Source of the DNA: Hymenopus coronatus
Taxonomy: Eukaryota > Arthropoda > Insecta > Mantodea > Hymenopodidae
Reading direction: 5' to 3'
DNA length: 64,000 nt
Assembly: GCA_030762935.1 (NCBI GenBank)
Contig: CM060897.1
Coordinates: forward strand, 116,160,676-116,224,675
In this document: one piece after another, positions 57,629-64,000 of the stretch
How the letters are laid out: each line of letters begins with the position of its first letter
Position numbering within the stretch: position 1 is the first letter of the stretch
The notes under the pieces: generated by a model
What the model was told of the DNA's origin: nothing
What the model saw: the letters and a program-made list of their open reading frames with translations, nothing else
The model's database searches: none
Position numbers and translations under genes: made by a program

Positions 57629-58632
57629 AAAAAAATCCACTGCGTTCTCTTCTCATGATTTTCTCTGGCTGTTTCACAAAGTATTCCTACAAAAAATTAT
57701 TCTTTTACCTATATCATAGTAATCTAGATAGCAGAATTTGTCTCATGACTTTTCTTTCTTTTAAGTAGAAGGAAAAATAAGAACTCACAAGGCAAGCGAT
57801 AGTCACGTTTTTAAAGCAGACACTATTAGAAACAATTGAAATTCGGTTCTTTGCAAGGTCAGAAGTAAAACGAAAAAGAGATGGAAGGAACGATGGCTTC
57901 CCGTATAAGAAAATATTAAGAAGTTCAAAATTGAAACTAATAGCAAGGGATACCTTGGAAACAATTAACTCCACAAAAAAAGTATAACACAAATTTAGTG
58001 GTTTAGCGAGATCCACATTGTTTGTGTGATAGGTTTTTGTATATCATTCGACAAAAATTCTCTTTTTAAAATCTTTAATTAGACGTGTATTAATTTCACT
58101 ATGTACTAATTTATGAATAGGAGCATGAATAAATTTACAAATATGACTTACTCTCCTTCGTTCTGTTGCTATCTTCCAAAAAATATACTTTCCACCGAAG
58201 CCTCACTTACGCTTTACCAGTTAGACAAAAAGTAAACGAAAATGAAGAAGTCCTCATAAGCCACACTCAGAAAAGTCAAGATACATATATTTTGTTTATC
58301 ACGTAAGTATCTTAAACAAATTGTATTTTAATAAAAATCGTTAGGGTCATTTTTGAGAAAATCAAAATGTTCGAAAAGTGGTCCTTATAAAGGATATTTA
58401 TCAGTTTGGGGATTTTCCTAGAAATCGTGTCGCATCCTTGTAAGATCCTGAACTTAAATATCACGTTTGCTATTAATCTACTTCTTGTTTTTGAGTTATG
58501 CTGCTTACGAGAGAAAATGGTTGTTTTTTTTTTTTTATATAGGGGACCCTAAAACAGGTGATTCTGGTGAAATCTGCAATGCAATACATACTAAATACAT
58601 TGTATGTATATGCGTGCTAGAGAAAATGAAAA
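57629..58632 (+). repeat. HER copy, diverged subfamily, with insert
   Basis: It starts AAAAAAATCCACTGCGTTCT, then TTTTCTCTGGCTGTTTCACA. A stretch of about 130 bp at 58066-58196 does not match the family. The right end is TACATTGTATGTATATGCGT, CTAGAGAAAATGAAAAC. Confidence 0.7.
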
Positions 58633-59254
58633 CTCACACAGACTTTAATATAGTAATAGACAAAGCTCACGATTCTAAACAAATAAATAAGGTAGGAAAA
58701 TAGTTCAATGTTTAGCTCTAATAACTATTTAAACTTGTTCAGTAGCAATTTCTAAGCCAGTTTGTGTTTAGTTATATTTAGGTTGTTTGGGGAAGACATC
58801 AACACCACAAATGCTCCAGAAATACATATGACAAACAAAAATATTTTCCAACTCACAGCACACATTTTCCAAATCCACAGCATCCCATTAAAGCCTGTAT
58901 CACGCACGTATTACGGCCGCTAGCCGATGATAGGATTAGGGCCTAGTCAGGCGCTAATATCCTCAAATTGATCTTTCGTTCAGACATTTAGAAACCCATT
59001 ATTGAAACCAAATTTAGCTCAACTGCGTCTCTTGGCTTATTGCATGAGAATGTTTAATGGTGGGTGGCATTACACAGATGCATACTTACACCTCTTTCCT
59101 AGGATATTCAGCAAAGAAATACAAACTATTTCAAGCAGCACATCAATTCGTTTCAGCGGTAAGGGAAATTTATTAAATAGATAAATAATATATTCACAAC
59201 ATAATAACGATCTTAGAAGTCTGTATTGAGAGAAGAGATTTCACGATCGCAATA
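58633..59254. other. Unassigned DNA
   Basis: The open frame at 59002-59184 (60 codons) is not recognised. No repeat is identified. Confidence 0.4.
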
Positions 59255-59396
59255 ATTTTTACTTTCTATACACGCACTATGTACTTAGTGTATACAGAAG
59301 GTATTGCACTCCACCCAAAAATTCGATACCGAGATATCAACGGAAATATATGTTTTAGGGTCCCCTGTATAAAAAAAAAGCATTTTCACAAAAAGG

Positions 59397-59427
<31 letters not shown>

Positions 59428-60106
59428 CCGTGTGCCAGTGTGTCTGTGAACACGATAACTCAAAAACGAAAAGTCGGTAAAATACCAAACTTGGTATTTA
59501 AGTTTAGTATCTTCCAGAGATGCGACACGAAGATTTTGAAAAAAAAATCCCCCCATCCCAAACATGGAACTTTTTTCGAAAATGTTGATCCTCTTAAAAA
59601 TAGCTCTAACAATTTTGATTAAAATTTCGTATATTAAAGATATTTACCTGACAAATAAAATGTATATCTTGAATTTTCTGGGAATAGCCTCTGAAGACTA
59701 CTTTATTCTGGATGAATTTTACGGAATTTTGAATAACTGCAAAACCGTAAGAGATGGACAAAAACTTACTGCATGAAAAATGTAGAGCACTTTAAAACAC
59801 ACAATTTATGTTATATACATTTTTTTCATGTTTTTGAGTCATTGCTTGTTTTTGGTTTCTGCTATGAAGACTTATACTTTTCTCATATAGCAATTTGTCA
59901 ACTGCTTCCATAAAAACAAAGGAACTTCAGTGACATAGTAACCAGCAAGAAACAAAGCAAACATATCGACAAGGAACCAAGTAATAAGACTATTTCTGCT
60001 ATTTTAGTCTGATTAACATGAAGTAAATAGATGTATAAACTTTTTAATAGAAATTTGTTGCAGAGATCCAGAGAAAGTCATGTGAATGGTACACATCAGA
60101 TTTTTA
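59255..60106 (-). repeat. HER copy, full length
   Basis: The hairpin end is ATTTTTACTTTCTATACACG, CACTATGTACTTAGTGTATAC, with (GT)n at 59401-59427. The right end GGTACACATCAGATTTTT continues without a spacer into ACTTTCTGTAG, the hairpin end of another copy in the same orientation. Confidence 0.85.
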
Positions 60107-60535
60107 CTTTCTGTAGCATATATATAATAATGACTGAATGGAATGTATTTATTGTATTTATATTAAGATCTTATCAAGTAAGATTCATTTACATTCTTCG
60201 TATAAATTAACATCTGTATTTATACAAGTTATAATAACCTACACGAGAAAGAGTTGTATATAGTAGATAAGAGGAAGTGTTGTATTCCACTCAAAATTTG
60301 ATACCAAGATTTCACTGTAAATACATGTTTTGATACCCCCGATTCCAAAAACTTATATAAAATGTTCCGTGTGTTTAATTACCAAACTTGGTAATTAAGT
60401 TGAATATCTTCCAAGGGTGTAACACGAAGATTTTCAAGAGAATCCCCCCCCTCCCTACTACCCTTTACATGGAACATTTTTCGAAAACTTGGGTTTTGTT
60501 AAAAATTGCTCTAACGAGTTTGATTAAAGTACCAT

Positions 60536-60590
60536 ACCTGTCCTACACACGGTTTCTGTGAGAAAACAATTAAATTATTACAATTGTCCA
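60536..60590 (+). mobile_element. SINE tail fragment
   Basis: CCTGTCCTACACACGGTTTC and TGTGAGAAAACAATTAAATT repeat the tail of the SINE at 60716-60880. Confidence 0.7.
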
Positions 60591-60715
60591 TAATAGTTGG
60601 CTATACTATGAATTCTGGGTCTTGAAGTACTTTTCTTCTCAAAATAATTTGAGACCGCCTTGTGGTTTACCAGGAAGCATGCGAGTCAGATGAGAAATTC
60701 AATGCTTTGCTGGCA

Positions 60716-60880
60716 TGTTGACACGGTGGCTCAGTGGTAGAGTAACCAGCTAGAGACCGGAAGAACCGTGGTTCAAATCACGGCTCGGGCGCTGAACTTT
60801 TTAGTCTGACTCTATCTATCCAACCCCTGTCCTACACATGGTTTCTGTGAGAAAACAATTAAATTATCACATTTATACTA
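60716..60880 (+). mobile_element. tRNA-derived SINE
   Basis: ACGGTGGCTCAGTGGTAGAG is a clear A-box region and CGTGGTTCAAATCACGGC a clear B box, with tRNA-like spacing (Glu/Gly-like head). The tail is CCTGTCCTACACATGGTTTC and TGTGAGAAAACAATTAAATT. The same tail occurs alone at 60536-60590, so a truncated copy sits about 130 bp upstream. Confidence 0.75.
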
Positions 60881-60990
60881 AAGTCTATTTCGATAACCAT
60901 CTAGTAGATAGAAGAATAAGATTTTGTAAAAATAATGTGCTAAAGAATTGGTAGAAAAAATCATTAGAATGTAATACATGGTCTTTTTTA

Positions 60991-61410
60991 GAGTGATGTG
61001 ATAACCCACATGCGATGTGAAGGTAGGAGAAGTATTTTACGCATGAAAATTAGAGTAACCGTAAAACGCTGAAAATTCCTCTTGAAGTAAAGCAGTATTA
61101 AGCGTGGTCATTGACGTGAGAGGCACCTGAGTACAGCGCCCTCATCAAGCGCTCTACACAACATAATCGCCCTCTCATCTCCTGATGCCCAGGCTCCTGT
61201 AAACAACCAAAGGGCTTTTCTTAGCCTTCGAACCAACACACACAAACCAGGTTAAAAGATTACCTTTTCTAACACTTAAGCTTTAACACGACCTTATTAT
61301 CTTAACTTACAGCCGGTCTGGTTTATGTTGTAACCTGGGAATTAGAGAAACACCGCACTGCGTTGTAGATAACTCGCGCCTGCCTAATCTCCCCGTCACA
61401 TATTAAAACG
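60991..61410. other. Unassigned DNA
   Basis: A less AT-rich block at 61090-61220 carries no recognised feature. Confidence 0.35.
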
Positions 61411-61440
61411 TTTTTACCTGTTTACTATGTACATAGTGTA

Positions 61441-62739
61441 CATTCTTTCAAGAAAGTACCGGGAATCGATTATTTAAACACCCTGTTTAAAAGGCGATTC
61501 GAAATTATTGTTGTCACTAAGTTGGTACAACGTTTCTCTATACCCACGAGGAGTTTGATCGTCATCTAGTTTGTTTACAGTACGCCATTTTGTTAGTTCA
61601 TCTCATGGATGATTTGCAATTTTACGATGCATACAAATATTGAACAAAGAATCTGTCTCAAATGTTGCATTGTAAATGGTATTTCGTGTGCCGAATCGCT
61701 GAAAATATTACAGAGGGCTTACAGTGAATCGACTTTATTAAAAACACGTGAATAAGAGCGCTACAGTGCATTCAAAAGTGGTCGTGATGTGGTGGAAAAT
61801 TTGCCTCGCTCTGGTCGGCCAACAACGGTTTCAACTGAACTGAACATCGCTAAAGTGAAGAAAATGGTGTCTGAAAATCGTCATTTAGGTCTGAGAGAGA
61901 TTGCCGCTGAACTTTTTGTATCTCACAAATCGATTTTAAACGATTGTTTGGGCATGATATGCGCTGCAGCTCGGTTAGTTCCGAAAGACTTGAATTTTCT
62001 ACAAAAACTCAATCGCGTAAGGATTGCTGAAGACATGCTAGAACGAGCCAATTCCGACCCCACATTTATGAAATGCATTGTAATTGGTGACGAGACATAG
62101 GTTTACGAGTTTGACACTCAAACCAGTCCACAAGCTTCCGAAAGGCGCCTTCAAACTGAACCGAAACCTAAAATGGGCACGTCAAACTCGATCAAAACTG
62201 AAGGTCATGTTGACAGCTTTTTTCGATTATCGCGGTGTCGTGTACTCAGAGTTCTTACCAGAAGGTCAGATGGTAAATAAAGACCATTATCTGAGCATTA
62301 TGCGGCGTTTGAGAGAACAAATACGGCGAAAAAGGCCAGATTTGTGAAATGACAACTCATGGATTCAGCACCACGATAACGCACCAGCTCACAAGGTTAT
62401 TATTGGGAACGAATTTCTGGCCAAAAACTCAACAAATTTCATCAAACAACCACCGTATTCACCTGGTCTGGCTCCTGCTGATTTCTTTCTCTTTCCAAAA
62501 CTCAAGTTACCACTTCGAGGCATCCGTTTTCAGTCGATAGAAGACATAAACGAAAATTCTCGGCGACAATTGACATTCATTCCTAAAAGTGCATATAAAA
62601 AATTGTTTGATGATTGGAGTATATTGGCATAAATGTATAATTTTAGAAGGGGCCTACTTTGAAGGCGATAAAATAAAATTGGATGAATAATTCATTTTTT
62701 GTGTTTTATTCACCAAATCCCGGAACTTTCTTGAGACAG
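61441..62739 (+). mobile_element. mariner-like transposon with TA target duplication
   Basis: The left tip CATTCTTTCAAGAAAGTACC plus GGGA and the right tip on the minus strand CTGTCTCAAGAAAGTTCC plus GGGA form inverted repeats. TA is duplicated at 61439-61440 and 62740-62741. The length of 1299 bp is standard for mariner. Confidence 0.9.
61627..62690 (+). pseudogene. mariner transposase pseudogene, full span
   Basis: The start MHTNIEQRICLKCCIVNGIS begins at 61627. Then come AESLKILQRAYSESTLLKTR, TAA at 61753-61755, SAFKSGRDVVENLPRSGRPT, ENRHLGLREIAAELFVSHKS, LVPKDLNFLQKLNRVRIAED and CIVIGDET followed by TAG at 62098-62100 where Trp is expected (first catalytic Asp kept). A frame change between about 62105 and 62190 leads to RSKLKVMLTAFFDYRGVVYS, RRLREQIRRKRPDL, TGA at 62345-62347, NSWIQHHDNAPAHK (second Asp) and PPYSPGLAPADFFLFPKLKL (third Asp, 34 residues later). 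Another frame change near 62620 precedes the tail GAYFEGDKIKLDE ending at 62688-62690. Complete in extent, but inactivated by at least five lesions. Confidence 0.9.
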
Positions 62740-62822
62740 TAGTATAGAGAAGGTATTGTAATGCACCCTAAAATTCGATACTGAGATTTCACCGGAAATA
62801 GACGTTTTAGGGTCCCCTGTTA

Positions 62823-63427
62823 CAAAAAATCTTATGTGTTCCATTCACATGACTTTCCCTACATCTCTACAATAAACTATTGCTAAAAAGCTTATTCTTC
62901 TATTTACTTAATGCTAGTAGAGAAAAAAATAGCAGGAATAGTCTCATTACTGTTTCCTTGAAAATATGAGGGAAATAAGGGAGTAGCATATGCTAAAGCA
63001 TTAGTCAAAAGCTAGTTGCTATTAGAATGAAAACGATCCACTTCACGGAAAAAGAGTATATAACATAAATTGTGTGTTTTAATCTGCTCTATATTTTGTG
63101 TTAAGTAGGTTTTTACCTATTTCTTACAGTTTGCCAGTTATACAAAATTCCGTAAAATTCCTTCAAAACATAGTAATCTTCAGAGGCTATTCGCATAAAA
63201 TTCAAGATAAACATTTTATTTGTTATAAAAATATCTTAAATATAAGTGATTTTAATCAAAATAGTTAGAAGCATTATTGAGAAAATAAAAATTTTCGAAA
63301 CTTTCTCCATGTTAAGGGTGGTTATGTGTGGGAGGGATTTTCTTGAAAAACTTCATGTCGCATCCTGGGACGATACCAAACTAAGTTATCAAGATATAGT
63401 GTTTAACGCCCGCTTTTACTACATATG
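62823..63427 (+). repeat. HER copy, hairpin half replaced by SINE
   Basis: It starts CAAAAAATCTTATGTGTTCC and runs to AAGTTATCAAGATATAGTGT, and is followed by a SINE in place of the CA-rich part and hairpin. Confidence 0.75.
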
Positions 63428-63592
63428 GCACCGCACTGATGATATATGGATGAAGATGGAGTACCGTTGTGATGCGATGGCGGGGTAAACCGGAGAACCC
63501 GGAGAAAACTCGACCCTATGCCGCTTTTTCCACCACAAAGCCTAGATGTGGTCACCTGGAATCGAACCCGGGTGGCCTTTGTGTGAGGCGAG
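63428..63592 (-). mobile_element. tRNA-derived SINE-like element
   Basis: CTGGAATCGAACCCGGGTGG is a B box in reverse orientation. GTAAACCGGAGAACCCGGAG and AAAACTCG form the body that is shared with 31955-32085. It is less AT-rich than the flanks. Confidence 0.65.
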
Positions 63593-63593
63593 T

Positions 63594-64000
63594 AGTTTTT
63601 ACCTTCTATAGTACACATGTAAAATGTACATGCTAGATAATGAAGATATTGTATTGCACCAACAAATGTCACACTGAGATTTCATCGTAAATGCATGTTT
63701 TGAGGTCCCCTGAATAAACACTTTCAGAAAATCTATATATAGTGTGTATGTGTGTTTACAGCATACCTCAAAAACGAAAAGTGCCTTAGATTCCAAACTT
63801 GATATTTAAGTATGGTCCAAGTAAGTGGCACGAAGACTCTTTAAGAAACGCTCCACTTGCCAACCTACACCTTATATGGTGGAAACAATTTCAAAACTTT
63901 AGTTTTCTCAAAAATGACTCTACGATTTTGATTATAGTTGAAACAATTTTGTATGCTTCTTTTTTTGCCAGGCTTTTCTAGAACAATTGTAAACATTGCC
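63594..64000 (-). repeat. HER copy running off the window
   Basis: It starts TTTTTACCTTCTATAGTACA with a weak hairpin and continues past AAATGACTCTACGATTTTGATT to the end of the window. Confidence 0.75.

Larger units (their letters stand above)
60102..60990 (-). repeat. HER copy interrupted twice
   Basis: Matching segments are 60102-60130, about 60255-60535 (TAGTAGATAAGAGGAAGTGT to GATTAAAGTACCATA) and about 60883-60990 (AAAGTCTATTTCGATAACCA to AATGTAATACATGGTC). The gaps hold unassigned AT-rich DNA and a SINE cluster. Confidence 0.7.
61411..62822 (-). repeat. HER hairpin end split by mariner
   Basis: 61411-61440 (TTTTTACCTGTTTACTATGT, ACATAGTGTA) and 62742-62822 (GTATAGAGAAGGTATTGTAA to TTTTAGGGTCCCCTGT) form one hairpin end when the intervening mariner is removed. 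The copy then stops where an inverted copy begins at 62823. Confidence 0.8.

Noticed and set aside
60716..60800. Possible functional tRNA gene
   Set aside because: A and B boxes are present, but the acceptor stem does not close and a non-tRNA tail follows that is repeated nearby. It is a SINE head. The same applies to 4413-4500, 21638-21710 and 44508-44590.
1..64000. Telomeric repeats, rRNA genes, bacterial contamination
   Set aside because: No TTAGG arrays, rRNA core sequences, Shine-Dalgarno-spaced gene runs or operons were seen.

Overview
The window reads as AT-rich nuclear DNA from an animal, most likely an insect. The evidence is several mariner and Tc1-type transposase relics, tRNA-derived SINE-like repeats, LINE debris, long CT/GT/AT microsatellites, and a lack of bacterial-style dense open frames. 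One SINE-like insert (45051-45317, minus strand) carries a GGAGCTACTTGA...TAGCGGCTCC core that I recall from orthopteroid insect genomes. That makes a polyneopteran host plausible, but this is recollection and not a search result. I find no intact host gene, no functional tRNA or rRNA gene and no CRISPR. Nearly every open frame longer than 60 codons lies in repeat DNA.

The window is dominated by one repeat family, called HER here (hairpin-ended repeat, about 0.87 kb). By hand count about 50 full or partial copies in both orientations cover some 40-45 percent of the sequence. In the + orientation a copy starts with an A-tract and TCTGATGTGTTCCATTCAC, then CATGACTTTCTCTA. It runs through a CA/GT-rich microsatellite and ends in a near-perfect palindrome (arms of about 20 bp, centre CACTATGTACATAGTG) followed by GAGAAAGTAAAAA. 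The two ends differ from each other and share only the 10-mer ACTTTCTCTA in inverted orientation. The best copies are at 41613-42502, 59255-60106, 38486-39367, 40014-40877 and 13630-14553. No copy encodes a recognisable protein, so HER looks non-autonomous. Copies are often fused head-to-head or tail-to-tail, or joined end to end, and one (41534-41589) is reduced to its two fused ends.

Other elements are scattered among or inside HER copies. There are five mariner-type D34D relics: 15566-16710, about 30605-31274, 32927-33776, 51290-52596 and 61441-62739. There is one Tc1-like relic at 28405-29605. Two elements with long terminal inverted repeats carry the C-terminal part of a third Tc1/mariner-superfamily transposase (22402-23285 and 32252-32600). 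LINE pieces are a reverse transcriptase tail at 12318-12800 and an RNase H piece at about 36335-36620. A probable Helitron end lies at about 49258-49857. SINE-like elements lie at 4413-4631, 8965-9255, 12186-12280, 21638-21855, 31955-32085, 44508-44712, 45051-45317, 60716-60880 and 63428-63592.

Two tandem arrays stand out: four units of about 250 bp with CT tracts (45681-46658) and nine units of about 83 bp (52720-53462). Both sit directly against an HER hairpin end. The remaining stretches (for example 5285-6961, 9256-10810, 26435-28300, 42503-44507) show nothing I can name. Insertion order can be read in several places. A SINE and the long-TIR element sit inside one HER copy at 21223-23322, a SINE sits inside an HER copy at 45051, and a mariner sits inside an HER hairpin at 61439 with a TA target duplication. 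HER is therefore older than those insertions, but it has young-looking copies as well.
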